A stretch of 9,798 nucleotides of DNA from Bacteroidota bacterium (GCA_023453665.1 JAEXTA010000046.1:1-9798); one strand, 5' to 3'; counted from the first letter of the stretch, positions 1 to 6,666 are shown. Translations and numbers: made by a program. The notes: generated by a model from the sequence alone, not told the origin.

Positions 1-1097
1 ACTCCGGAGGTTGGACCAATAATCAGAATATCATCACCTGTTTTAATTGAACCGGATTCAATTGATATATATGCCACTTTCTTTTTCTTATAGTAGTTTA
101 TAACTCTTCCAATGTACACTTTGCGGGTAGTTGCTTTGCTTCCGTAAATATCCGCATATTCTTCCGAGCTTGGAATACCAAAATAAAAACCAGATGAAAA
201 CCCCCTGTTAAATACAGTCCCAAGTTTTTCGAGATATTCTTTTTTCTTTTCCGAAGTCAGTGTTCCATTGAAGTAATCATCAATCGCATTCCGGTAAACA
301 CTAACGGTTGTTGCAACGTATTCCGGACTTCGTTTTCTTCCTTCAATTTTGAAAGAGTTAATTCCTGCTTCAATAAGTTTATCTATGAATTCAATCGTAC
401 AAAGATCTTTGGGCGACATAATATAGTCTTCACCAATAATCATCGATTTTCTGATGGCAGCATCATAAACTTCATATTCACGTCTGCATGGTTGAATACA
501 TTCTCCTCTGTTAGCACTTTTGCCGAACAGATGGTGACTCATAAAACATCTGCCGCTTACAGCAATACACATAGCCCCGTGAACAAAGGCTTCTATTTCC
601 AGATCTGTGTTTGACCGAATTTTTTTTATTTCCTTAAGGGAACATTCTCTTGCCAGAACAATTCTTACCGCGCCGAGTTTTTTATAAACATCTGCTGCTA
701 ATGAATTTGATATGGAACTTTGAGTTGATATACAAAAAGGGAAATCGTGCCGTGAACAAATATCAGCCACAGCTAAATCCGAACAGATTATTCTATCAAC
801 TTCATTTTTTTTTGCCGCAATAATTATTTCTTCAAGTTCAGATAACTCTTCTTCAAATACAATTGTGTTAAGTGTAAGATATGTTTTGACAGATTTTTTT
901 TTACAAAGTGAAATAATCTCAGGCAATTCTTCAACCGTAAAGTTTGCAGCCTTTGCCCGCATGTTCAACTTATCCAAACCAAAGTATACAGCATCAGCAC
1001 CTTCGTTAATAGCTGCGTTGAGCATTGTCCAATCCCCGGCAGGAGCCATCAACTCTGGTTTGTGGTGAGTAGTATGTTGTGGGTAGTTAGGGATCAT
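1..1097 (-). CDS. U32-family protein (annotated as peptidase; probable Fe-S hydroxylase type), 3' part missing
   Basis: The first 365 codons are visible and the gene runs off the left edge. The N-terminus reads MIPNYPQHTTHHKPELMAPA, and KPELxAPAGDW is the usual U32 beginning. The U32 signature E-x-F-x2-G-A-M-C-x4-G-x-C-x-M-S is complete at residues 169-187. Cysteines 177, 184, 200 and 233 are spaced much like the [4Fe-4S] ligands of characterised members such as UbiU. Downstream come SPKDLC and a FKIEGR-type motif. Family members include collagenase-like PrtC, but RlhA, TrhP and UbiU/V are oxygen-independent RNA or quinone hydroxylases, so peptidase activity should not be assumed; the substrate here is unknown. 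The start is forced: an in-frame TAA lies two codons upstream of ATG 1097, and no other ATG precedes the conserved LMAPAG. That ATG overlaps the stop of the upstream four-helix-bundle gene (ATGA). Residues 1-13 are not family-like and are encoded by the inverted repeat. Confidence 0.9.
   Translation of the reverse strand, partial: MIPNYPQHTTHHKPELMAPAGDWTMLNAAINEGADAVYFGLDKLNMRAKAANFTVEELPEIISLCKKKSVKTYLTLNTIVFEEELSELEEIIIAAKKNEVDRIICSDLAVADICSRHDFPFCISTQSSISNSLAADVYKKLGAVRIVLARECSLKEIKKIRSNTDLEIEAFVHGAMCIAVSGRCFMSHHLFGKSANRGECIQPCRREYEVYDAAIRKSMIIGEDYIMSPKDLCTIEFIDKLIEAGINSFKIEGRKRSPEYVATTVSVYRNAIDDYFNGTLTSEKKKEYLEKLGTVFNRGFSSGFYFGIPSSEEYADIYGSKATTRKVYIGRVINYYKKKKVAYISIESGSIKTGDDILIIGPTSG
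1059..1080 (+). repeat. Left inverted repeat of the IVP element
   Basis: This 22-nt sequence (TTTGTGGTGAGTAGTATG and four more bases) matches the reverse complement of 1486-1507 at 19 of 22 positions. It is rich in GTAGT/GTGAGT motifs. On the minus strand it encodes residues 6-13 of the U32 protein (PQHTTHHK). Confidence 0.7.
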
Positions 1098-1465
1098 TTC
1101 TTATCAGAAGATTTCAGAAGAAAATTTATATAAGCACTTATTCGCGGCAGAAGATTTTCTACCTGATTAATTAATTCTTTTGATTCAGCCTCGTTAATTA
1201 GTTTTCTTTTCGCTGACTGGATTATCCAGTGTTTAGTTTCAAATAAAGAGCCTCTGGCAATTTTAGTAAACCTTGCATTATCGATTTTACTCCCTCTGCC
1301 ATAACCTTCTGCAATGTTCGCAGAGACACTGTCAATAGCCCTGACTAATTGATTGCCGATAGTGCTTTTAGGAAAATGATCCCACTTAATAACCAGATTC
1401 CAAATCAGATTACTCAATTCTACAGTTTTATTATATATCTCCAGTTCTTCAATCGAAGATTTCAT
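1094..1465 (-). CDS. Four-helix-bundle protein of the 23S rRNA intervening-sequence (IVP/S23) family
   Basis: A 123-residue protein from ATG 1465, about the usual family length. The family hallmark is clear: QLVRAIDSVSANIAEGYGR, then ARFTKIARGSLFET, matching the common 'QLRRAxxSIPxNIAEGFGR ... FLxIARGSLxEL' pattern. The predicted fold is an all-helical bundle that assembles into a pentamer, related to the Avd accessory protein of diversity-generating retroelements. Homologues are encoded inside intervening sequences of 23S rRNA genes (Leptospira, Coxiella) and as scattered single genes; their biochemical role is unsettled. I prefer ATG 1465 over ATG 1483 because AAGGTG stands six bases before it, whereas ATG 1483 sits next to the inverted repeat with no good ribosome site. 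The longer form would add six residues (MVKVKR). The gene separates pepT from the U32 gene and overlaps the latter by four bases. Inverted repeats flank it. Confidence 0.88.
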   Translation of the reverse strand: MKSSIEELEIYNKTVELSNLIWNLVIKWDHFPKSTIGNQLVRAIDSVSANIAEGYGRGSKIDNARFTKIARGSLFETKHWIIQSAKRKLINEAESKELINQVENLLPRISAYINFLLKSSDKK

Positions 1466-1485
1466 CCTCTTCACCTTTACCATAG

Positions 1486-1507
1486 ACTACATACCACTCA
1501 CTACAAA
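1486..1507 (-). repeat. Right inverted repeat of the IVP element
   Basis: Reading the minus strand from 1507 to 1486 gives TTTGTAGTGAGTGGTATG and four more bases, 19 of 22 identical to the left copy. A second TTTGTAGT lies 14 bases further out (1521-1514), so this end is partly duplicated. In the minus-strand transcript the two ends could pair with 19 Watson-Crick pairs, one G-U pair and two mismatches. Confidence 0.7.
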
Positions 1508-1525
1508 CAACCTACTACAAACTAA

Positions 1526-2773
1526 TTACGCCTTCTCCTCCCACACCTTTGCAATTTCAATTATCATCCTGACTGCCATTTCCATATCCTGAATTGCCAC
1601 CCATTCAAGCTGCGAGTGGAAACTATGTTCGCCAGCAAAAATGTTTGGCGTAGGCAATCCCATAAAACACAAGCGTGACCCATCCGTACCACCGCGTATA
1701 GGATGCATGATCGGTTTTATGTTTAACCTGTTCAATGCTTCAATAGCATAATCTGTTACCTGGGGATGCTGGTCAATCACCTCTTTCATGTTTCTGTACT
1801 GTTGTATTATTTGAAATTCCAGCTTTGCACCCGGATATTTTGCAACAGTTTCTTCAGCTAATTTTTTCAACAGATCTTCATACTCTTTTAATTTTGAAGT
1901 AATAAAATCGCGGATGATAAATTTAAGTGTTGTTACTTCCTCATTGCCATTTATGCTAGTGCAATGAACATATCCTTCTCTTTTTTCTGTTGTTTCTGGT
2001 GAAAGAGTATCCTTCGGCAGCTTCTCAATAAACGCTGCAGCAATTTTAATTGAGTTTATCATTATCCCTTTTGCATAACCCGGATGAATATTCTTTCCAA
2101 GGAATTTAATAACTACGGCATCTGCAGAAAAAGTTTCACTTTCAATTTCGCCCCGGCTTGATCCATCAACTGTGTACGCGTATTTGGCGCCAAGTTTTTT
2201 AAGATCGATTTTTTCTGTTCCTCTTCCGACTTCTTCATCAGGAGTAAAACAGATTTTGATATCACCATGTTTTACTTCGGGGTGAGTCAGCAAATAATTT
2301 ACCGCATCCATAATTTCAGCAACACCGGCTTTATTATCAGCACCAAGTAATGTAGAACCGTCTGTTGTGATGATGTCAAACCCTTTCATGTTTTTCAAAT
2401 CTGGGTTTTCACTTTCTTTTATTATCCAACCGCCGTTTTCAAGTTTTATATCTCCGCCCTGATAGTTTTTTCTTATCACCGGATTTACATTCAGCCCTGT
2501 GACTGCAGGAGAAGTATCAACGTGTGCGATGAACGCAACCGGGTCAACTTTTTTTGTTGTGTTAGATGGTAGTGTTGCCATCACATAACCCCATTCGTCC
2601 ATATGGGCGTCTTTAAGTCCTAGCGATTTTAATTCATCCGCCAGTATCTGAGAAAGAATTTTTTGTTTTTCTGTACTGGGAAAAGTTTGTGAATCTTCAT
2701 CAGACTGAGTGTCGTATTTTACGTATTTAAGAAAACGGTCAACACAAGTGAATTTATATTTTTCATCAAACAT
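1526..2773 (-). CDS. pepT: Peptidase T (tripeptide aminopeptidase, M20B)
   Basis: A cytoplasmic di-zinc aminopeptidase that removes the N-terminal residue from tripeptides, in the last stage of protein and peptide turnover. At 415 residues it is full length. The M20B residues are all present: H84 and D86 in AHVDTSP, bridging D146 in LGADNKAG, E180 (general base) and E181 in TPDEEVGRG, D203 in VDGSSRGE, and H386 in EHSFHS. These correspond within a 6-7 residue offset to H78, D80, D140, E173, E174, D196 and H379 of the E. coli enzyme. The dimerisation ('lid') domain occupies roughly residues 212-325, and substrate-binding HPIRGGTDGS is at 357-366. The start is supported by AGAGG six bases before ATG 2773. 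The gene follows ompA after a 51-base gap with no clear promoter or terminator, so partial co-transcription is possible. Its stop lies just before the right end of the IVP element. Confidence 0.96.
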   Translation of the reverse strand: MFDEKYKFTCVDRFLKYVKYDTQSDEDSQTFPSTEKQKILSQILADELKSLGLKDAHMDEWGYVMATLPSNTTKKVDPVAFIAHVDTSPAVTGLNVNPVIRKNYQGGDIKLENGGWIIKESENPDLKNMKGFDIITTDGSTLLGADNKAGVAEIMDAVNYLLTHPEVKHGDIKICFTPDEEVGRGTEKIDLKKLGAKYAYTVDGSSRGEIESETFSADAVVIKFLGKNIHPGYAKGIMINSIKIAAAFIEKLPKDTLSPETTEKREGYVHCTSINGNEEVTTLKFIIRDFITSKLKEYEDLLKKLAEETVAKYPGAKLEFQIIQQYRNMKEVIDQHPQVTDYAIEALNRLNIKPIMHPIRGGTDGSRLCFMGLPTPNIFAGEHSFHSQLEWVAIQDMEMAVRMIIEIAKVWEEKA

Positions 2774-2824
2774 TTTTAACCTCTGTTTATTTAAGGTGTT
2801 TATTCAGCAGATGGAATTCTGCAA

Positions 2825-4264
2825 CTAATTAATTTTTAATATCACAACTCTTCTGTTCTGTGATTTTCCTTCTTCTGTATCATTACTTGCAACAGGGTAT
2901 TTTTTGCCTAGTCCTGCAACTTCAAAACGTTTTCTATCAATTCCTTTGGAGGAAAAATAATTTACAACTGCCTGTGCTCTGTCTAAAGAAAGTTTATCAT
3001 TATATTTATCGGAGCCAACATTATCGGTATGTCCTTCAACTCTCCATACTGTTTCCGGTTTAAGTCTCATTACCTCAGCAAGATTATCCAGCACCGGGTA
3101 GGCAGATGGAAGCAGATCCCATTTACCAAATTCAAAGTTAGTATTAGCACTTAGCACAGTTTCAGTAACTTCGTCAAACACAATGCAACCGCGAGAATCA
3201 ACTTCACTTCCCGTAGGTGTGTCAGCACATTCGTCAATATAATCCGGAACACCATCACCATCGCTGTCTAATGGGCAGCCATTTTTATCAACCTCAACTT
3301 TAGCGGGAGTATGTTTGCAATTGTCAAGATAATCGGGAACACCGTCTTTGTCCTCATCAACAGGGCAGCCCTGGTTGTCAACTAAAACTCCTTTAGGTGT
3401 TTCGGGACACATATCCTGGTAATCAGGTACGCCATCTTTATCGTGGTCAAGCGGGCAACCCTTTTCATCCACTTTAACATTTGCAGGAGTATTTGAACAT
3501 TTGTCGAGGTAATCAGCAATTCCGTCCTTATCAGAATCCAGCGGACATCCGAATTCATCTACCATTACACCTTTGGGTGTTTCAGGGCATAAATCTTTTG
3601 AATCAAATATACCGTCTTCATCAGTATCTTTTTCAGTAAAGAACGCGTATGATAATCCTGCAGAAAAAACCCAGAACACATCATTATGTTTACCTGCTTT
3701 TATGTCATCAAGAAAATCATTTGGGCTGGCGTGAAAAGCAGCATTCAAGTTTATGGAAAGATTATCGGCTAGCAGTGTTCTTAATCCTAATTCACCAAAA
3801 TAGTTGATTTCTTTTTTATCGTATGCATCTCTTCTGTTATTTACAAGATTTATTCCATTAACACCCTCAGGATCAAACCACATGTAAAGTGCACCTGCAG
3901 AAAGATATGGAAAGATATTATCTGTTACAGCCAGTGTATAAATTAATCCAGTACCGCCAAATATCATTCTTGTTCTGAAATATGACGGACGTTTTTTAGA
4001 ATTATCTCCGGAAATAAATCCTCCGCCGCCCATAAGTCTTAATCCGAAACTACTTTTTGAAATTGCTGGCAGAAAAATATCAACCGAAGTTTTAGCGAGG
4101 TAATCGATTTTAGATTCAGAGTAATCGGTATATTCAAGAGTCAAACCGCCTTCAAGCGTAACAACCATTGTTCCTGAAAACGGATTGTATCTCAGTTTAC
4201 TTTGCGGTTGGGACTGATTTGATAAAAAGAGGACTATTGAAAACAACAGAATAAAATACTTCAT
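2825..4264 (-). CDS. OmpA-family outer-membrane protein with five TSP3 calcium-binding repeats
   Basis: 479 residues from ATG 4264. The signal peptide MKYFILLFSIVLFLSNQSQ covers residues 1-19. An N-terminal domain of about 190 residues looks like an outer-membrane beta-barrel (alternating hydrophobic strands, ending LSYAFF near residue 209). Five Asp-rich thrombospondin type-3 repeats of ~30 residues follow at 213-360, each with the pattern DxDxDGxxDxxDxC...TPxGxxVDxxGC. Each repeat carries a cysteine pair and DxD calcium ligands. The C-terminal OmpA domain (~370-479) contains EGHTDN and LSLDRAQ, whose Asp (D414) and Arg (R429) bind the diaminopimelate of peptidoglycan. The role is a structural tether between outer membrane and cell wall. 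An ATG 11 codons upstream (4297) is in frame, but I prefer 4264: it starts the signal peptide exactly, has GGGAG five bases before it, and lies downstream of the promoter at 4295-4325. Confidence 0.93.
   Translation of the reverse strand: MKYFILLFSIVLFLSNQSQPQSKLRYNPFSGTMVVTLEGGLTLEYTDYSESKIDYLAKTSVDIFLPAISKSSFGLRLMGGGGFISGDNSKKRPSYFRTRMIFGGTGLIYTLAVTDNIFPYLSAGALYMWFDPEGVNGINLVNNRRDAYDKKEINYFGELGLRTLLADNLSINLNAAFHASPNDFLDDIKAGKHNDVFWVFSAGLSYAFFTEKDTDEDGIFDSKDLCPETPKGVMVDEFGCPLDSDKDGIADYLDKCSNTPANVKVDEKGCPLDHDKDGVPDYQDMCPETPKGVLVDNQGCPVDEDKDGVPDYLDNCKHTPAKVEVDKNGCPLDSDGDGVPDYIDECADTPTGSEVDSRGCIVFDEVTETVLSANTNFEFGKWDLLPSAYPVLDNLAEVMRLKPETVWRVEGHTDNVGSDKYNDKLSLDRAQAVVNYFSSKGIDRKRFEVAGLGKKYPVASNDTEEGKSQNRRVVILKIN
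3185..3628 (-). repeat. Five ~90-bp TSP3 coding repeats
   Basis: The stretch encodes five consecutive ~30-residue thrombospondin type-3 units inside the OmpA protein. The units are conserved at the protein level (GCPLDxDxDGVPDYxDxC) but diverged at the DNA level, so this is an old protein-domain repeat and not a recent tandem duplication. The number of units could still vary between strains. Confidence 0.85.
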
Positions 4265-4269
4265 GGATT

Positions 4270-4274
4270 CTCCC
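4270..4274 (-). promoter_or_regulatory. Ribosome binding site that fixes the ompA start
   Basis: GGGAG on the minus strand, five bases before ATG 4264. It favours the shorter OmpA protein beginning with the signal peptide over the upstream ATG 4297. Confidence 0.65.
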
Positions 4275-4294
4275 AATTGGTGTATCGACGTCTG

Positions 4295-4325
4295 CAAAAT
4301 TAAGGTTTAATAACCTTTTACCAAA
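4295..4325 (-). promoter_or_regulatory. Bacteroidota-type promoter of the ompA gene
   Basis: Reading the minus strand: TTTG at 4325-4322, a spacer of exactly 19 bases, then TAATTTTG at 4302-4295. This fits the TTTG-N19-TAnnTTTG consensus known for the primary sigma factor of Bacteroidota. Transcription would start near 4288 and give a leader of roughly 24 bases before ATG 4264. This implies that ompA is transcribed independently of the surface-protein gene upstream, and that the upstream ATG 4297 is not transcribed as a start. Confidence 0.6.
4302..4317. promoter_or_regulatory. Palindrome in the ompA promoter spacer, possible operator
   Basis: AAGGTT-TAAT-AACCTT is a perfect 6-bp inverted repeat with a 4-base centre, lying between the -33 and -7 elements and touching the -7 box. 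A dyad here could bind a repressor or activator. It might instead act as a weak stem after the upstream gene, but it lacks GC content and a T-run. Confidence 0.35.
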
Positions 4326-4363
4326 ATGGGCGGGAAAGATAACGTACTTAGAAAGTCAGACTC

Positions 4364-4384
4364 AATAATTGTTTAACGATTATT
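4364..4384 (-). repeat. Near-perfect AT-rich dyad over the stop codon of the surface-protein gene
   Basis: The arms 4364-4373 (AATAATTGTT) and 4375-4384 (AACGATTATT) are complementary at 9 of 10 positions with a single-base centre. The TAA stop at 4382-4380 lies inside. It might cap the 3' end of the transcript, but it is not a classical terminator because the stem is AT-rich and no U-run follows. Confidence 0.35.
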
Positions 4385-5987
4385 TCATCAGAATGATCTT
4401 TTTGACTAATCTTTTTTGATCAGTAATCAGATTCACGAAATATATACCCGAACTGAAATTATCTCCATTGAAAATAAATCTATGTCTTCCAGCATTAAGG
4501 TTGCCATTAAAAAGTGAAGCAACTTCTTCTCCAAGAATATTAGTCACGGTAAGATTAACAAGCTGAAATTCTGGAATTGTAAATTCAATGTTAGTTGAAG
4601 GATTAAACGGGTTAGGATAATTCTGATATAATTCTGCGTTAACAGGAATTACATCTTTATCATTAATATCTGAAATGAGGAAATTTAAACTCAGCCCGTT
4701 TATTTCCGGATTAAGACTATCAATGACAAACTCATTACTATATGCATTATCATAACCAATTCTTTGCGCCATCAATTGATATGTTCCGTAAGGAAGAAAT
4801 GGAAGATTGAATGAACCGTCTCTACTGGAAAAAACATAATTGAATACTAAAGAATCACGGTTAACGTTTCTTGCAAACAACACCACATCGGAGGGTATTT
4901 CAGCAAACCGCTGGTTAATTGTGACTGTTCCCTGAGCATTGCCGCCTCCGTATGATGAATCTCTCGGCATTTGTATATGCCGTGAAGATAAATGCGAATT
5001 AATAAGCACTGAGTCTGCCTGCTGCCAGAACGGAGGTGAAATATTCAACGCTGTATAGTAAGTTGGGATGAAATAATCGGAGAAGGATTGCACGAAATAA
5101 TAATCCGGTTGAATAATACCTCTTGAATGGTATGTACCATTTTCTTTAATAAATGTTGTATAAATACCTTCATCTGCTACAGAAGATATATCCCCGGCAA
5201 GCAATTTCGGGGGCGCATGATTCCCTTTACGAATAACAACCATCCCTTTTTTAAGGGGATATGCTGAAACAGAATCAGAAACTCTTCCGGATATTGAATA
5301 ATCAGTTTCTTCCATTCTTTCAAGAATAAAATTAACAACATATGTTGAATCATCTTCAACTAAAATCTGTGTTGCATTAAACGGGTCAAATACCTCCTCA
5401 TGAAATGATACATAGTACGAGTCTTTTTCAGCAGCCAGGGTAAAACTACCGGGTGGCAATTCTACTGAATACATCCCATACTGATCTGTTTCAACTGAAG
5501 TAACTATATAGGTTCCTGAATAAAGGAAATGTACTTTTGCACCTTCCAGTGGTAAAATGCCATCTGTAACCTGACCGTTAATGAATCCACTACCGTAATT
5601 GTCATCGAAAAATTTTATATCTATTTCAAGATCTTCAACTGGATCCTCTCCATTACTATAAACGTACATTGTATCCGAAGTATCTGCTGAAGGAACTATG
5701 TAATATCCTGAAAGAATACAATCCATAAGCAATGAATCACCGGGGGCAATGTATAGGGGATATTGTCCACCCCAGGAATCAAATCTTGTAAAGTAATAAG
5801 AGTTATTGTAGCTCAATGAATCAATTATTAACAACTGGTTACCTTCGTTTACAAAATATACATTCTTAATGCGGTTAAAAATGTTTGTAAACTCAATTTC
5901 ATCGGGATAAAGTTTAAGATCAGGCTGTGAAACTGCCTGAGAAATAAACAGTAATGAAAACACAAGTATGAGGAAGATTCTTTTCAT
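4380..5987 (-). CDS. Secreted multi-domain beta-sandwich protein with T9SS type A sorting domain
   Basis: 535 residues, beginning with the signal peptide MKRIFLILVFSLLFISQAVS. Residues ~24-128 look like an Ig-like 'ASH/DUF1573' module (LYPDEIEFTNIF..., with APGDSLLMDC). Residues ~133-222 are a carboxypeptidase-regulatory/CnaB-like module (GFINGQVTDG, then DQYGMYSVELPPGSFTL). A related module starts at ~231 (SISGRVSD) and another at ~350-440 (AQGTVTI, then GSFNLPFLPYGTYQL). Residues ~452-535 are the C-terminal sorting domain: YQNYPNPFNPSTNIEF, ILGEEVASL, AGRHRF, SGIYFVNL and the end KKIILMK. This domain sends proteins through the type IX secretion system to the cell surface. No enzyme domain is visible, so an adhesive or structural surface role is plausible but unproven. 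It is divergent from the sigma-factor gene across 66 bp and is a candidate target of that sigma factor. Confidence 0.9.
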   Translation of the reverse strand: MKRIFLILVFSLLFISQAVSQPDLKLYPDEIEFTNIFNRIKNVYFVNEGNQLLIIDSLSYNNSYYFTRFDSWGGQYPLYIAPGDSLLMDCILSGYYIVPSADTSDTMYVYSNGEDPVEDLEIDIKFFDDNYGSGFINGQVTDGILPLEGAKVHFLYSGTYIVTSVETDQYGMYSVELPPGSFTLAAEKDSYYVSFHEEVFDPFNATQILVEDDSTYVVNFILERMEETDYSISGRVSDSVSAYPLKKGMVVIRKGNHAPPKLLAGDISSVADEGIYTTFIKENGTYHSRGIIQPDYYFVQSFSDYFIPTYYTALNISPPFWQQADSVLINSHLSSRHIQMPRDSSYGGGNAQGTVTINQRFAEIPSDVVLFARNVNRDSLVFNYVFSSRDGSFNLPFLPYGTYQLMAQRIGYDNAYSNEFVIDSLNPEINGLSLNFLISDINDKDVIPVNAELYQNYPNPFNPSTNIEFTIPEFQLVNLTVTNILGEEVASLFNGNLNAGRHRFIFNGDNFSSGIYFVNLITDQKRLVKKIILMK

Positions 5988-6003
5988 ATTGTTAATATTG
6001 TTA
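5986..6003. repeat. Tandem 9-mer at the start codon of the surface-protein gene
   Basis: ATATTGTTA occurs twice in tandem, perfectly, and includes part of the surface-protein start codon on the minus strand. The leader therefore reads TAACAATATTAACAATATG with no obvious Shine-Dalgarno sequence. It may be only AT-rich leader sequence. Confidence 0.5.
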
Positions 6004-6015
6004 GGAATATTTAAT

Positions 6016-6050
6016 ATATCAGTGAAATAAATATAATATTAGTGACATAA
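6016..6050. promoter_or_regulatory. 15-bp direct repeat, 20-bp period, between divergent genes
   Basis: ATATCAGTGAAATAA (6016-6030) and ATATTAGTGACATAA (6036-6050) match at 13 of 15 positions and are spaced 20 bp, about two helical turns. They lie between the surface-protein gene and the sigma-factor gene, and the second copy ends three bases before the sigma start. TATAAT occurs between them at 6032-6037. They could be paired binding sites for a regulator of one or both genes; no binding protein can be named from the sequence. Confidence 0.35.
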
Positions 6051-6053
6051 TAC

Positions 6054-6611
6054 TTGAGCTATACAAAATTAAATTACATAAATTTTACCCAAAAAGAATT
6101 AGAACAACTTTTCAATTCGGCACGTGAGGGGGATTCAAAAGCTTTTGAAAATCTTTCCGGTTATGTAAGACACATTTCATACAGCTATTTCCTGTCAAAA
6201 CACCGGCAGGGTAAAATCTTAAACAAAGATGATGTTGATGATCTTACCAACAATGTGTTTTTATCCTTTGCTGAACAATATCATAAAGTTGAAAATATTG
6301 AGTTCTGGTTAAGACGTGTTTTATTCCTGACTTTTGTTAATTGGTACAAAAAAAGTAAAACTAAAAGAACATTTGAACTTGAAGAAGCTCATTATATACC
6401 GGATAAAGAAATTAACCCCGGGGATAAAGTTGATGCAGGAAAAATTCTTGAGGTTCTGGATACTTTAAGCCCGGATAAACAAAAAATTCTAAAAATGCGT
6501 TTCTGGGAAGACCTGAAATTCTCAGAAATAGCCGAAAACCTGAACAAATCTGAAGATGCTGTTAAGAAAATGTTTTACCGGACAATTGAGGAATTAAAAA
6601 ATAAGCTTTAG
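6054..6611 (+). CDS. ECF-like sigma-70 family RNA polymerase sigma factor
   Basis: 185 residues with the two-domain layout of extracytoplasmic-function sigma factors. Region 2 spans ~16-105 (LFNSAREGDSKAFENL, then DDVDDLTNNVFLSFAE and FWLRRVLFLTFVNWYKK, the core-binding and -10-recognition part). Region 4 spans ~128-185 (LDTLSPDKQKILKMRFWE, then the FSEIAENLNKSEDAVKKMFYR helix-turn-helix that reads the -35 element). The start appears to be TTG at 6054: an in-frame TAA ends at 6050 and the next in-frame Met is residue 148, beyond region 2. A weak start codon without a clear Shine-Dalgarno sequence would keep expression low, as suits a sigma factor. It is followed by its probable anti-sigma factor after 55 bases and is divergent from the T9SS-exported surface protein. 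The assignment is firm at family level; the signal and regulon are unknown. Confidence 0.9.
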   Translation: MSYTKLNYINFTQKELEQLFNSAREGDSKAFENLSGYVRHISYSYFLSKHRQGKILNKDDVDDLTNNVFLSFAEQYHKVENIEFWLRRVLFLTFVNWYKKSKTKRTFELEEAHYIPDKEINPGDKVDAGKILEVLDTLSPDKQKILKMRFWEDLKFSEIAENLNKSEDAVKKMFYRTIEELKNKL

Positions 6612-6666
6612 CTGTCACTTTCCTTATTTTCGGTTTACTATACTTTTGAAAATGATATGAACAAAC

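Larger units (their letters stand above)
1059..1521 (-). mobile_element. Putative minimal IVP element: four-helix-bundle gene between inverted repeats
   Basis: About 460 bp bounded by imperfect inverted repeats and holding only the four-helix-bundle gene. The right end abuts the pepT stop (1526) after a few bases. The left end lies within the 5' end of the U32 reading frame. No target-site duplication is evident and no transposase is encoded, so movement is inferred from the repeat-gene-repeat layout and from what is known of rRNA intervening sequences. The element reads in the same direction as its neighbours, so pepT, the insert and the U32 gene could share one transcript. Confidence 0.55.

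Noticed and set aside
865..1068. Plus-strand reading frame of 67 codons
   Set aside because: It lies entirely opposite the U32 gene, whose conserved motifs are on the minus strand; no recognisable protein.
2860..3063. Plus-strand reading frame of 67 codons
   Set aside because: It is antisense to the OmpA C-terminal domain; no family features.
3185..3628. DNA tandem repeat or CRISPR-like array
   Set aside because: The ~90-bp periodicity is explained by TSP3 protein repeats; the copies are diverged in DNA and there are no spacers.
4364..4384. Rho-independent terminator after the surface-protein gene
   Set aside because: The dyad is AT-rich and lacks a following U-run, so it is reported only as a repeat.
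5177..5359. Minus-strand reading frame of 60 codons
   Set aside because: It is an out-of-frame shadow inside the T9SS surface-protein gene.
6641..6648. TACTTTTG matching the TAnnTTTG promoter element before the anti-sigma gene
   Set aside because: The sequence 19-21 bases upstream does not resemble TTTG, and the gene sits close behind the sigma gene, so an internal promoter is not convincing.
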